Assembly (NCBI RefSeq): GCF_013407955.1
Contig: NZ_JACCBU010000001.1
Coordinates: forward strand, 5,704,001 to 5,768,000
Direction: 5' to 3'
Source of the DNA: Microlunatus parietis
GTDB lineage: Bacteria; Actinomycetota; Actinomycetes; Propionibacteriales; Propionibacteriaceae
Length of the DNA stretch: 64,000 nt
Shown: piece after piece, positions 25,955-33,589 of the stretch
How the letters are laid out: every line of letters begins with the position of its first letter
Position numbering within the stretch: position 1 is the first letter of the stretch
Program-made: the position numbers and the translations under genes
Notes under the pieces: model-generated
The model's database searches: none
Seen by the model: only the letters and a program-made list of their open reading frames with translations
Told to the model about the DNA's origin: nothing

Positions 25955-25983
25955 GGCAGGCCCCCAAAAAACAGGGGGCTGCC
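25955..25983. terminator. GC-rich hairpin before the small-gene cluster
   Basis: GGCAG-G-CCCCC pairs with GGGGG-CTGCC across an A-rich 8-nt loop, with one bulged G. It lies 36 bp before the first small gene and could be a terminator for upstream transcription or a leader hairpin. Confidence 0.5.
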
Positions 25984-26019
25984 GCCACCCAACGGCCACC
26001 AGCAGGGGAGTTGATGATC

Positions 26020-26190
26020 ATGGCGAACGGGTCAAACCCTCCGCGCCGGATTCCGGCCGGAGCCTGCACCTGGTGCGGCCACGCACCCCACGCTGGCCCC
26101 TGCGGCGACCAGATCCGCACCCACCGCGAACACGCCATCCACCAACCCTGTCCCTGCAACCACCACACCAACCGGAGGAACCCGAAATGA
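26020..26190 (+). CDS. Small Cys-rich, probably zinc-binding protein (56 aa)
   Basis: ATG 26020 has GGGGAG about 9 nt upstream; the stop overlaps the next start (ATGA). The peptide contains CTWCGH near residue 16, another Cys near 28 and CPC near 45, interspersed with many His residues, a typical small zinc-knuckle composition. The ends are basic and Pro-rich. Single-domain proteins of this kind are common on actinobacterial elements and can bind nucleic acid, but no function is established here. Confidence 0.6.
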   Translation: MANGSNPPRRIPAGACTWCGHAPHAGPCGDQIRTHREHAIHQPCPCNHHTNRRNPK

Positions 26191-26468
26191 TCACCACCGA
26201 GACCAAGAAGGCGAGCCGGATCTCCGACGTCAACGGCCTGGCGATGTACGTCCTCAGTGACGACTGCAGCTGGGGCGACCGTGCTGGGTTCGACGGCATC
26301 GGCATCTGGCACGCCGCCGACCGGATTGCCGTCTACCCGGTCTACTACTGGACGCCGGCCGCTGACGGGAACTTCCCCAACGGCATGGTCAAGTCCGAGC
26401 CCATGGCGCACTTCCACACCGACGCCACGCACATCGAGATTCTGGCCGCGTTCGGCTACTCCCTCTGA
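26187..26468 (+). CDS. Hypothetical small protein (93 aa)
   Basis: Starts in an ATGA overlap with the zinc-knuckle gene; GGAGG lies 10 nt upstream. It is a beta-rich soluble protein with many aromatic residues (RIAVYPVYYWTPAADG) and no membrane segment. It belongs to a cluster of five small genes each with a good ribosome binding site. No family recognised. Confidence 0.62.
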   Translation: MITTETKKASRISDVNGLAMYVLSDDCSWGDRAGFDGIGIWHAADRIAVYPVYYWTPAADGNFPNGMVKSEPMAHFHTDATHIEILAAFGYSL

Positions 26469-26543
26469 CCCGTCCCAGTGGCGCCCGGACCCCGCACCGG
26501 GCGCCGCCGAGGCAGACCAGACCAAGATCACAAAGGAGCAGAG

Positions 26544-26756
26544 ATGACCGAGACCTATGCCGACCTCAAGCCCGGCGATCGCATCCTCTTTCCGGTTCAC
26601 AACATCCGCGTCTGGGGACCCGAAGAGCGGACCGTGAAGGAGGTCTTCGGCAACTTCGGATCCCCGAACCTGGTCATCTACTGGGAGGAGGGAGGGCCCC
26701 CAGGAGTCGTTGCCCGCGCAGCCAAGATCACCCGCGCCCGACCGACCCGACCTTGA
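26544..26756 (+). CDS. Hypothetical small protein (70 aa), SH3-like
   Basis: AAAGGAG lies 8 nt before ATG 26544. The pattern L-K-P-G-D-R-I-L-F, then R-T-V-K-E-V and N-L-V-I-Y-W, suggests a small beta-barrel of about 60 residues, like SH3-type or KOW-like folds. The C-terminus is basic. It is part of the small-gene cluster; no function is known. Confidence 0.58.
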   Translation: MTETYADLKPGDRILFPVHNIRVWGPEERTVKEVFGNFGSPNLVIYWEEGGPPGVVARAAKITRARPTRP

Positions 26757-26772
26757 TCACGAAGGAGTAGAC

Positions 26773-27003
26773 ATGTACGCCGCGCACAACACCGAAACCC
26801 ACTACATCACCGTTTACGCCGATGGCGGCCAGATCGAGGGCGCGTTCACCGATGCCGATTACGTCGGTTCGACCGTGACCCTCTCCGAGCACATCGCCCG
26901 CTACGGGTACGAGGTCGGAGAGTGGTTCAAGATCAACTCGAAGACGTATGCCGCTGACGCCGCCCCGACCAAGGTCGGCGAGTCCGACACGTCAGGAGAA
27001 TGA
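26773..27003 (+). CDS. Hypothetical small protein (76 aa)
   Basis: GAAGGAG lies 7 nt before ATG 26773. The product has an alternating hydrophobic pattern suggesting a small mixed fold (HYITVYADGGQIEGAF) and a Gly/Ser-rich acidic tail. Its stop overlaps an ATG at 27000, but the next gene more likely begins at 27006. No family recognised. Confidence 0.58.
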   Translation: MYAAHNTETHYITVYADGGQIEGAFTDADYVGSTVTLSEHIARYGYEVGEWFKINSKTYAADAAPTKVGESDTSGE

Positions 27004-27005
27004 TC

Positions 27006-27602
27006 ATGACCAATTATCGCGAACGCATTGGTGAGCGTGACCGCGAGGGGCGCTACCCGGGCGCCCCGGCGTGGAACGGTGATCTTGAAACCCTGAGTCC
27101 GGCCGGGCTGGAGGAGCATGACCGCGGCCTGCAGGGCTACATCGCGAACGTGACCGTCAGGTCAGAGGGCTGGAACGACCGCCGGCCTTGGCGGGTCTCG
27201 ACGCCGGCTGAGCGCCGCGCCGCCGGCCTGGACCGCTACGTGGCCCGGCTGGTCGAGGTCCGCACCGAACGGGCCCGCCGTGAACGGGAGATCGGCTTCA
27301 ACGAGTACCTTCGGCTTCAGGCCAGTCCGGCGGGTCACAAGCCGTGGCCGAAACCCGAGCAGCGCCAAGACGTCGCGCCGGCCCCTCAGTACGTCTGGCC
27401 GAGCCGTGCAGACGACATCTTCAAACCACGCCGGTTTCGCGGCCGCTGGGCCGTGTTCGACACCTACTACCGCCGCCACATCCGCCGCGATCTCTCCGAA
27501 GCCGAAGCCCGGCAGCTAGCCGCCGAGTACAGCACCAACGCACGCCACGAACTGCAGGAGTCCAACGACCGCGAACAACAACAACAGGAGCACCGGAGAT
27601 GA
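27006..27602 (+). CDS. Hypothetical charged protein (198 aa)
   Basis: ATG 27006 is chosen because GGAG lies 7 nt upstream, while for ATG 27000 it is too close. The protein is rich in Arg, Glu and Trp, with helical segments (VARLVEVRTERARREREIG) and a C-terminal Gln/Glu-rich tail. Short stretches (PWRVSTPAERRAAGLDRY) look conserved, but no domain is recognised. It is the largest gene of the cluster before the recombinase. Its stop overlaps an ATG at 27599 that reads through the second stem-loop copy. Confidence 0.6.
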   Translation: MTNYRERIGERDREGRYPGAPAWNGDLETLSPAGLEEHDRGLQGYIANVTVRSEGWNDRRPWRVSTPAERRAAGLDRYVARLVEVRTERARREREIGFNEYLRLQASPAGHKPWPKPEQRQDVAPAPQYVWPSRADDIFKPRRFRGRWAVFDTYYRRHIRRDLSEAEARQLAAEYSTNARHELQESNDREQQQQEHRR

Positions 27603-27624
27603 GGAAACGACAAGCCGTGCAAGG

Positions 27625-27688
27625 CCAGTCCCGCCCAGGCGCCAACCAGACAGGGACCGGCACTCCGACAACCCAGCTAGAAGCAGCG
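27625..27688 (+). repeat. Stem-loop element, copy 2 of a duplicated segment
   Basis: Positions 27630-27688 match 11446-11504 at 54 of 59. The stem CCAGTCCCG (27625-27633) with AGGGACCGG (27652-27660) keeps 7 of 9 pairs, including one compensatory C-G to T-A change; the 18-nt loop is unchanged. It precedes ATG 27695 by 6 nt and, like copy 1, follows a gene whose stop overlaps an in-frame ATG (27599). Confidence 0.66.
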
Positions 27689-27694
27689 ACCGTA

Positions 27695-27880
27695 ATGACG
27701 AATCACCGCGGAGAGCCAACGAGCGACGACCAGCAGAAGGAAGCATGGATACAGAAGCAGTTGGCAGCAGCGCCGGAGCCCTCCGCGGCCCTCATCGCGT
27801 CGCTCAACGCGCTTCGCGCCACACCGGACGGAGTCGGTCGGGGTCGAACCGTGGCCGGCCGGTTGCCTGAGAGCGCGTAA
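27695..27880 (+). CDS. Small protein next to the recombinase (61 aa)
   Basis: A peptide with W-I-Q-K-Q-L-A-A-A-P-E-P-S then a short helix. This resembles the small 'W-x-x-x-Q-L-A-x-A-P-x-h' proteins encoded beside integrases in many actinobacterial phages and elements, though the usual later part is altered. An ATG at 27599, overlapping the previous stop, would add 32 residues encoded by the repeat. The last 77 bp overlap the convergent recombinase gene, so one of the two ends may be mis-set or the overlap is real. Function unknown. Confidence 0.5.
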   Translation: MTNHRGEPTSDDQQKEAWIQKQLAAAPEPSAALIASLNALRATPDGVGRGRTVAGRLPESA

Positions 27881-29279
27881 CGACGATTGAGGAGAACACT
27901 CGATCGATATATCCGCGCTGCTTGTGCGTCGGCAGGTTGTCCCATTCCTCCCGGCTGAGCTGTTCAGGAATCGGGCCTGCTGTCTCGGCGAGCCACCGCC
28001 GCCGGGCTTTTTTCAGGGTCGCTATTTCGTCCTCAAGCGTTTGGACGACAGGAAATACTCGCGCCTCAGAGAGTTCGCCGCGCGAGAATGCTGCCAGTAG
28101 CGCTTTGGCCCTTTCCTCTTTGGCGGTCAGCTCCTCTTCCTGTGGCCAGGTTTGAGGAGCTGGCTGCGTTTCGAGGCTTATTCGCGCCATGTAGCGCAGG
28201 AGCAGGCCAACTACTGTTTCTTCGGTCTGCAGTCGGTCAATAACCATGTAGTGTTTGTTCTCTGTACCAAGAGAACTGGTCATGAGCCCACATCGATAGG
28301 CGGCGTTGTACCGCTTCGTTCGTGTTCCATCCGGCCGGAGATTACCTCCTCGGCCGGAGATCGCATGCATCCGTGTCCCGCACACGCCGCACCGAAGCAC
28401 TCCACTCAGGAGCGCCTTTTCGTTACGATCTCTCACATGTATGCCTAGCTCTTTGTTGCGATCGAGACGCGCGCACAGCCGTTCGAACGTGTCAAGCTCT
28501 ATCAATGGGTCCCATTGTCCCTTGACCGGATCGCCAGTCAGCGAGTGTAGATACAGTTCACCGTCCTGGCCGACGTAGCCGGCGAGCCTCGGGTTGTGAA
28601 AGTAGGTCAGAGCGGTCTGATAGGTCCAGGGATTCCCTCGGGATGTTCGTAATCCAGCATCGTTGAACCCTCGACACACTTCGTGCAGCGACGCGCCTTC
28701 GATGAGTATCGAAACCGCCTCTCGTGCATGCTGTGCCTCGATTGGGTCGAGGTGTATCCGATCCTTCTGCCAACCAAATGGGCGAAATGCAGAATGCGGC
28801 TCGCCTTTGTCGCGCTTCGCCTTTCTTGCTCGGGCGATCCGTTCGCCAGTGCGCTCAGCCTCACCGGCATCGGCGGCCGCCTTGAATCTAGCGACCATAC
28901 GCCCGTCCGCGGTCGAGAGGTCGTCCTCACCTGAGACCATGGTGATGATCCGGATGGGCCGATCGATGCGGAGTCGATGGTTGTACAGCTCAATGAAGCC
29001 CTCCAGCTCCATAGGTCGGCGGGTGAGTCGCGAGTTCGAGTAGGCAATGATGGCGTCGAACTCGCCTTGCCAGGCGCGTTCCATCATCCGTTCGAAGTCG
29101 GGCCGACTCTTCCGACTCAAGGTCGAGGCACCGATATCGTTGTCTTCGAAGGAGTGTGCGAGCGTGAACCCCTCGCGCTTGGCGAGGGTCGAGTTGTCTT
29201 CCCGCTGCCGGTCTACGCCGACCTCAAGGCCCTCGGGGTCTTCGCTGATACGGCAGTAGCCAACCGCAATCCTGGTCAC
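27804..29279 (-). CDS. Large serine recombinase (element integrase)
   Basis: Catalyses site-specific integration and excision. The N-terminal resolvase domain has the catalytic serine S12 in Y-x-R-I-S, followed by the Arg-rich active-site region ([12 protein letters not shown]). The recombinase domain (AFRPFGW onward) and a zinc ribbon (CGVCGTRM, then YRCG) follow; a fourth zinc ligand is not obvious. A coiled coil ([20 protein letters not shown]) lies near residue 390. Length 491, usual for the class. The GTG start at 29279 is about 40 bp from the right junction. Codon use is visibly less GC-rich than in the flanking chromosome, as expected for acquired DNA. Confidence 0.95.
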   Translation of the reverse strand: MTRIAVGYCRISEDPEGLEVGVDRQREDNSTLAKREGFTLAHSFEDNDIGASTLSRKSRPDFERMMERAWQGEFDAIIAYSNSRLTRRPMELEGFIELYNHRLRIDRPIRIITMVSGEDDLSTADGRMVARFKAAADAGEAERTGERIARARKAKRDKGEPHSAFRPFGWQKDRIHLDPIEAQHAREAVSILIEGASLHEVCRGFNDAGLRTSRGNPWTYQTALTYFHNPRLAGYVGQDGELYLHSLTGDPVKGQWDPLIELDTFERLCARLDRNKELGIHVRDRNEKALLSGVLRCGVCGTRMHAISGRGGNLRPDGTRTKRYNAAYRCGLMTSSLGTENKHYMVIDRLQTEETVVGLLLRYMARISLETQPAPQTWPQEEELTAKEERAKALLAAFSRGELSEARVFPVVQTLEDEIATLKKARRRWLAETAGPIPEQLSREEWDNLPTHKQRGYIDRVFSSIVVTRSQATGRPRFDPDRLRPVWREAR

Positions 29280-29312
29280 GTCACCGAGGGTACATGTTTT
29301 TTAGGTCTGTGC

Positions 29313-29477
29313 CCCTTGAATCCCACCCCTGGTTCGAAATGGACCGCATCGCGGCGCGAGGACGAGGAAGAGTTCGTGCGCCGGCTGGAAAGGCGGGGCG
29401 TGCCCGTGACCGTACGGGACACGCGCGGGCGCGAGATCGACGGTGCCTGCGGCCAGCTCGCGGCTGCGAAGAGCTAG
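29313..29477 (+). pseudogene. rlmN: Displaced native 3' end of rlmN
   Basis: This fragment encodes [10 protein letters not shown] and the rest of the RlmN C-terminus through [15 protein letters not shown], closely parallel to the last 55 residues of the intact gene at 4114. It has no start signal of its own and is cut off from the rlmN promoter by the element. It keeps the catalytic-cysteine motif GACGQL, so excision would restore a functional native gene. Its GC-rich codons match the chromosome rather than the element. Confidence 0.9.
29319..29333. other. attR junction (approximate)
   Basis: Element sequence gives way to the native rlmN 3' end, reading N-P-T-P-G-S-K-W in frame. Aligned to the left junction, the codons for N-P-T and Gly match at the protein level, with short nucleotide identities only. 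Excision here and at attL would rebuild an uninterrupted rlmN. Confidence 0.6.
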
Positions 29478-29518
29478 TTGATCGAAACGCTCATTCCTCG
29501 GGGTGCATACGGAAGGTG

Positions 29519-29539
29519 CCTGGCACGGTCCGTGCCAGG
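29519..29539. terminator. Native rlmN terminator
   Basis: CCTGGCACGG-T-CCGTGCCAGG gives a perfect 10-bp stem, 42 bp after the stop of the displaced rlmN end. It was presumably the terminator of rlmN before insertion; the chimeric gene no longer has it. Confidence 0.8.
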
Positions 29540-29638
29540 AAGTGAGCTCGAGACCCGTCCGGACGGACGTGGCGCTCGGGCTTTGCACTTCAGACCGACC
29601 AGTGAAGCTCAACTGATGACGGCGGCCGGTGGCGCTGT

Positions 29639-30043
29639 TCAATCGCCGCGATAGGTGCCGAAGCTCCAGAGGCAACCTTCGGGATCGGCTACCGTCGCGT
29701 CGCGGGTCGCGTGGTGCGACGTCTCTGGACCGCCGAACGGCTTGGCTCCGGACCTCACCGCCCGTTCGTACAATCCGTCCGGGTCGTCGGTATGCAGGTA
29801 GATCCCGATCGGAATCCGCGGCCCGAGGTCCTGGAAGGCGACGACCTCCGGCTCGGCGGTGTGAACCGTGATGATCGCGCCTGAGCGCCAGCGCAGTACC
29901 GCCTGATTGATCGCACCGGGAGCGCTTCCGGGATGGATGGCGATCTCCTCGAAGCCCAGTGCCTCCTTCAAGAACTGGACAGCTGCGGTCGCGTCTCGAT
30001 ACCCGAGGCTCGGCCACAGGCCCGGTGGTGTCGTCGATTCCAT
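29639..30043 (-). CDS. VOC/glyoxalase-superfamily protein (PhnB-like)
   Basis: A 134-residue single-domain protein. The opening L-G-Y-R-D-A-T-A-A-V-Q-F-L and the closing DPEGCLWSFGTYRG are typical of PhnB-type VOC proteins, which bind small ligands or metals in a paired beta-alpha-beta-beta-beta fold. ATG 30043 is 4 bp after the stop of the upstream AraC gene, so the two are co-transcribed. Function unassigned; possibly binding or detoxification of the compound sensed by the regulator. A similar pair lies at 48142-49460. Confidence 0.85.
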   Translation of the reverse strand: MESTTPPGLWPSLGYRDATAAVQFLKEALGFEEIAIHPGSAPGAINQAVLRWRSGAIITVHTAEPEVVAFQDLGPRIPIGIYLHTDDPDGLYERAVRSGAKPFGGPETSHHATRDATVADPEGCLWSFGTYRGD

Positions 30044-30047
30044 GCAG

Positions 30048-30923
30048 TCAGCTTGGGCCGGAACCACCATCGCTGTCTTGGACGAAAGGGAGATTCTCGG
30101 ACCGGAGCCATTCTGACGGCGGGCACCCAGCAAGATCATTCCAGTCTCGAGTCATGTGCGCCTGGTCGTAGTAGCCGCACCATGCCGCAATCTCGGACAG
30201 CGACGGTGTCGGAGCCATCGGGTGGTGCTTGGTTCGTCCGAGAGTCTTGACCAGTTCTGCCGATCGTTCGAACCGAACGATCCTGGCGGCCTGTTTGGGC
30301 GACAGGCCGTACTCGCGAAGGAACTTGTCTCTCAACTGGCGGTGGCTGTAACCCGACTCCGTGGCCAGGTCTCCGATCCGAACCGTGCCGCCGGAGGCGA
30401 GGATGCGGTGCCAGGTGTGCTGGGCGTCGGCGTCCTCCCGGATCCGGTCGCTGGCCCGAGACGCGAGCGAACTCAGTGAGTCGTCCAGGACCGACCAACA
30501 CGCTGCCCAGTCGGTCGCGCTCGCCAGGCGCTCGGTGAGTTCGGCGGCGCCCTTTCCCAGCAGCGCGTCGAGGTCGACGAACTGCCCGGCCAGCTCGGCG
30601 GCAGGGACGCCCAGTAGCTTCCTCGCACCGCGTGGTGTCAGCTCGAGCGAAACGTTCCGCATCGACCCGTGGAGCGCAACGTTCACGGGCCGACGGTGCA
30701 GACCTCCGACCAGCCCTGCGTACGGACGCGCCAGCAGCCCACCGCTCGAGTTGATCATGAGAGGCTGCCCGAGGCAGATGATGAACTCGAGTTGGTGCGA
30801 GGGAAGGCCGCGATGAACACATGGCGCGAGGTCCTCGAACCTGGCGCCGTGATAACGCTGGACGAACGGCATGAGGGCGCGTGCCGGGTATCCAGTCACT
30901 GTGACCGCCGCCGGCTCTTCCAT
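30048..30923 (-). CDS. AraC-family transcriptional regulator
   Basis: A 291-residue protein. The C-terminal AraC domain has both helix-turn-helix units (IGDLATESGYSHRQLRDKFL and EIAAWCGYYDQAHMTRDW). The N-terminal 150 residues are a DUF6597-like sensing region with a conserved-looking H-R-G-L-P-S-H-Q-L segment. The start at 30923 is supported by TATCGT exactly 6 nt upstream (30930-30935), a leaderless signal. The VOC gene follows after 4 bp. It probably activates this small operon in response to a ligand, which cannot be predicted. Confidence 0.87.
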   Translation of the reverse strand: MEEPAAVTVTGYPARALMPFVQRYHGARFEDLAPCVHRGLPSHQLEFIICLGQPLMINSSGGLLARPYAGLVGGLHRRPVNVALHGSMRNVSLELTPRGARKLLGVPAAELAGQFVDLDALLGKGAAELTERLASATDWAACWSVLDDSLSSLASRASDRIREDADAQHTWHRILASGGTVRIGDLATESGYSHRQLRDKFLREYGLSPKQAARIVRFERSAELVKTLGRTKHHPMAPTPSLSEIAAWCGYYDQAHMTRDWNDLAGCPPSEWLRSENLPFVQDSDGGSGPS

Positions 30924-31157
30924 GGCCTCACGATAGGGCGCTCGGTGATTCCGGCCGAGGACGGCCATCGACATCACCAACCAGCACTCCACGATCCTGA
31001 CGACCGAAGCCGCTCAGGCTTCCGATGGGTGATCACCATGGACCGCAGGTGATCGTGTGCGCACCCGAACCGGCCGACCCGGTTGGAGGCGATCGTCGCG
31101 GCGCGCGGTGCGCGAGAATGTGTGGAACCTTGGTCCGTTCGACGGCTGGAGGTGGCC

Positions 31158-31556
31158 ATGCGCATGCTGCACCTGGGACTCCGGGTCACCGACCTGGACC
31201 GTTCGCTCGCCTTCTACACCGCCCTCGGCTACCTGGAGGTCGGACGGGTGCCCGAGACCGGGTTCGGCAGTCTGACGATGCTGCGGTTGCCGGACGATCC
31301 GTACGTCAGCCTCGAACTGGTCCACGACCCGGAGCGGCCGGTCACCGACACGAGTGCGATCAACCACCTCGTCGTCCAGGTCGATGATCTTGATGCCATG
31401 ATCAGTGAACTCGCCGGCCGCGGCATCGAGGCCGAGCCGCCGTCCGAGCCGGGACCGCGCGTCTCCTGGTTGACCGATCCGGACGGTTACCGGATCGAAC
31501 TGGTGCAATGGGCGCCCGGCCATCCGCCGGGCATGACCGAGGCGGACTTCCGCTGA
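31158..31556 (+). CDS. Glyoxalase I-like VOC protein
   Basis: A 132-residue VOC protein close to lactoylglutathione lyase in pattern: H-L-G-L-R-V-T-D-L-D-R-S-L-A-F-Y at the start, SLELVHDP in the middle, INHLVVQV for the second half, and FLTDPDG-like WLTDPDGYRIELVQ at the end. Metal ligands H5, E59, H80 and E126 appear conserved (approximate numbering). GGAGG lies 6 nt before ATG 31158. Actinomycetes lack glutathione, so another thiol or ligand is likely. It is convergent with the next gene. Confidence 0.86.
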   Translation: MRMLHLGLRVTDLDRSLAFYTALGYLEVGRVPETGFGSLTMLRLPDDPYVSLELVHDPERPVTDTSAINHLVVQVDDLDAMISELAGRGIEAEPPSEPGPRVSWLTDPDGYRIELVQWAPGHPPGMTEADFR

Positions 31557-31562
31557 TCTTGC

Positions 31563-32447
31563 TCAGTGACTCAATCGTGACTCGGCCAAGGCCAGTTGCC
31601 AGTCGATCACGGGCGCGGCGGCGCCGCGGCGGAGGGCCCTCGGCAGTTGGTGCAGCAGCCAGAATGCCCAGAAGGTCCGGAGCTGGTCGGGTGGGATCAG
31701 GTCCGTCAGGATCTCGTCCAGCAGGTGTGCCGCCGCGAGTTCGACCTGGTCGGGATCGGCGCGCCGGACGAACCATTCGCGGTCGAACCGGGTCTGGACC
31801 AGGGCCAGTCGCCGATCACCGCGGTAGACGCCGAGGTTCCAGTCGACCACGGCCGTCGGGCGCTCCTGATCATCGAAGAGGACGTTCGCCGCGCTGAGAT
31901 CGACGTGGACAAGATCATCGCCAGCGAGCCGGTCCTCGCTGGCCTCAGCCGTCGTGATCCGCAGGATCTCCTCGGCCACGTCGCGGGCCCGGTGATCATG
32001 CTGCGGAACCAGGTCCAGGATCAGGTACGGGTCCGTACCCGGTGGCCGGAACCAGCGCGTGACCGGCGGCACGTCCGGAAGGTCGGCCAAGGCGCCCGCG
32101 AACCGCTCGTTGATCGCGGCGATTCCCCGGATCCGCGCGAGGCTGAGCCCAGTCGAGGCCGCCTGGGGCAGGCGCTGCTGGACGAAGACGACCTGATCAC
32201 CGAGCTCGACCACGAGCTCGTGTCGGGGCACCGGGTATCCGCGGTCCTGCAGCAGATTGAGAATTTCGGCCACCTGGCGGGCGGCCGGCAGTTCGCCGTC
32301 GAAGAGCGTCACCACCGCGGGTCGCCCGTCCGGCCACTCGGCATAGATCGCGCCACCGAGCTTGCCGTGCTCCGCGCGTCCCCGGACGATCAGTCCGGCG
32401 CCCGTTCGGCGATTGATCGCCCGGATCAGTTCGGAGTCGCCATCCAT
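31563..32447 (-). CDS. APH-family small-molecule kinase
   Basis: A 294-residue protein of the aminoglycoside phosphotransferase fold. The catalytic Brenner motif is H-V-D-L-S-A-A-N-V-L-F-D, followed by the magnesium-binding A-V-V-D-W-N in place of the usual IDW. The N-lobe is short. The start MDGDSEL at 32447 removes a low-quality N-terminal extension. Such kinases phosphorylate aminoglycosides, macrolides or metabolites such as homoserine and choline; no feature here identifies the substrate. It stands alone between convergent neighbours. Confidence 0.78.
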   Translation of the reverse strand: MDGDSELIRAINRRTGAGLIVRGRAEHGKLGGAIYAEWPDGRPAVVTLFDGELPAARQVAEILNLLQDRGYPVPRHELVVELGDQVVFVQQRLPQAASTGLSLARIRGIAAINERFAGALADLPDVPPVTRWFRPPGTDPYLILDLVPQHDHRARDVAEEILRITTAEASEDRLAGDDLVHVDLSAANVLFDDQERPTAVVDWNLGVYRGDRRLALVQTRFDREWFVRRADPDQVELAAAHLLDEILTDLIPPDQLRTFWAFWLLHQLPRALRRGAAAPVIDWQLALAESRLSH

Positions 32448-32544
32448 CCGGCCAGTGTCGCGAACATCCCCCGCTCTGAGCGGAAAGTCGCGTACTCGGG
32501 CGTTTCTCCCCAACAGCGGGGGACATCGGCGACAGCGTTCTTGA

Positions 32545-32799
32545 TCATGACTTCACGTAGCCGCGGGCCTCGATGATCTTCCCCGCGCGGATCCGGATCA
32601 GGGTCACGCCGCGCACCGACTCCGCGAGCCCGGCGCCGAAGTGGAGCCGCCAGCGAATCGTCGCGTGTTCGCCGCCGATGGTGACCGCCTCGGGCTCGAA
32701 CCGGCTGCCGCGATCCTGGGCGAGCGTGCGCCAGAACTCCAGGCAGGCGTCGCGGTCGACCGTCCGGGCGCCGTCCGGAGCGGGCTGCATGGCTTCCAT
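32545..32799 (-). CDS. SnoaL/NTF2-like protein
   Basis: An 84-residue protein with the cone-shaped NTF2-like pattern in its C-terminal half (EAVTIGGEHATIRWRLHF, then G-V-T-L-I-R-I-R-A-G-K-I-I-E-A-R-G-Y). It is shorter than typical SnoaL proteins (about 120 residues); the N-terminal helices are reduced. ATG 32799 lies 7 bp from the operator shared with the divergent TetR gene, so the two are probably co-regulated. Family members include small isomerases, hydrolases and ligand-binding proteins. Confidence 0.74.
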   Translation of the reverse strand: MEAMQPAPDGARTVDRDACLEFWRTLAQDRGSRFEPEAVTIGGEHATIRWRLHFGAGLAESVRGVTLIRIRAGKIIEARGYVKS

Positions 32800-32805
32800 C
32801 AGGTT

Positions 32806-32843
32806 ATAGACCAATCGGTCTATCGGCCAAGTAGGGTGATGCC
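32806..32843. promoter_or_regulatory. TetR operator and leaderless promoter
   Basis: ATAGACC-AATC-GGTCTAT is a perfect 7-bp inverted repeat (32806-32823) between the divergent SnoaL-like and TetR genes. TAGGGT (32832-32837) sits 6 nt before the TetR ATG at 32844, a leaderless promoter. Repressor bound at the palindrome would cover the -35 region of the TetR gene and the start of the SnoaL-like gene. Confidence 0.72.
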
Positions 32844-33419
32844 ATGACCACACGGACGACGCCCGGCCCGCGTGATCGCCTGCTGGCGGCGGCCAAGGAG
32901 CTCACGTACGCGCAGGGCATGGCAGTCGGGATCGATGCCGTGCTGAAGCAGGCGAAGGTCGCCCGGCGTTCCCTGTACGAACACTTCGGCGGCAAGGACG
33001 GGTTGATCACCGAGGTGCTACGGGTGACGGCTGCCGAGGACGAGGCGGCCTACCGGCAGACCCTGGAGGCGGCCGGGACCGATCCGCGCCGCAGGCTGCT
33101 GGCGATCTTCGACTGGCTCGGCGCGGTGATCGAGGAACCCGACTTCCGGGGCTGTCGTTATCTGGCCGCCGAACTCGCCCTGGCCGATCCGGACCACCCC
33201 GGCCACGAGGTCACCCGGGACTACCACCGGCGCGTGCACGAACTCATCGAGCACGAGTTGCGCGAGCTCGCGCACCCGCAGCCGGCACTCGCCACCGAGC
33301 AGCTCGTCCTGTTGATCAACGGAACGCTGGCCGTCGGCGCCAACCACCCGGCGTCCAATCCGGCGCCCGGCGCCCGGCAGCTCGCCGAATCGATCATCGG
33401 CAACGGGCGCCGTCGCTAG
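32844..33419 (+). CDS. TetR-family repressor
   Basis: A 191-residue regulator. The helix-turn-helix lies at about residues 28-50 (VGIDAVLKQAKVARRSLYEHF), followed by the usual G-G-K-D-G-L-I. The C-terminal region has an E-E-P-D-F-R-G-C-R-Y segment typical of the TetR_C subgroup that represses oxidoreductases and small detoxification genes. Transcribed from a leaderless promoter and divergent from the SnoaL-like gene; both likely answer to the palindrome at 32806-32823. Ligand unknown. Confidence 0.9.
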   Translation: MTTRTTPGPRDRLLAAAKELTYAQGMAVGIDAVLKQAKVARRSLYEHFGGKDGLITEVLRVTAAEDEAAYRQTLEAAGTDPRRRLLAIFDWLGAVIEEPDFRGCRYLAAELALADPDHPGHEVTRDYHRRVHELIEHELRELAHPQPALATEQLVLLINGTLAVGANHPASNPAPGARQLAESIIGNGRRR

Positions 33420-33589
33420 CCCGAGACAGTGCTTGCGGGTCGTCTCACCAGCGAACCCTCCGCCGCTGGCGGCACTTGGTTCGGGCGGCATCTCGATGAC
33501 GGCATTGCGGAGCGGGCCGGAAGGGAGGAATGTGGATCCCTAGCCGGCGATGCCGGTCGGGCATCGCCTCAACCGTTGGGAGGTGGACC

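Larger units (their letters stand above)
5074..29330. mobile_element. Integrative mobilizable element inserted in rlmN
   Basis: The boundaries are defined by the duplicated rlmN 3' end: the chimeric gene crosses the left junction and the displaced native fragment begins at the right junction. A large serine recombinase is transcribed leftward and starts about 40 bp from the right junction, the usual integrase-attP arrangement. The element carries regulators (helix-turn-helix/Nudix-like, GntR, excisionase-like), a VirD4/TraG-type coupling protein, a MobF relaxase-helicase, accessory membrane and zinc proteins and unknown cargo. No VirB4, VirB6 or other mating-pore gene, no FtsK/TraB translocase and no replication initiator was recognised. 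This argues for a mobilizable rather than self-sufficient element. The boundaries are good to about 10 bp. Confidence 0.88.

Noticed and set aside
5236-29330. Prophage instead of a conjugative-type element
   Set aside because: No capsid, portal, terminase, tail or lysis genes; a relaxase and coupling protein are present.
28977-29477. 166-codon plus-strand frame ending in the rlmN C-terminus
   Set aside because: Its first two thirds are antisense to the recombinase; only the last 55 codons are meaningful, as the displaced rlmN end.
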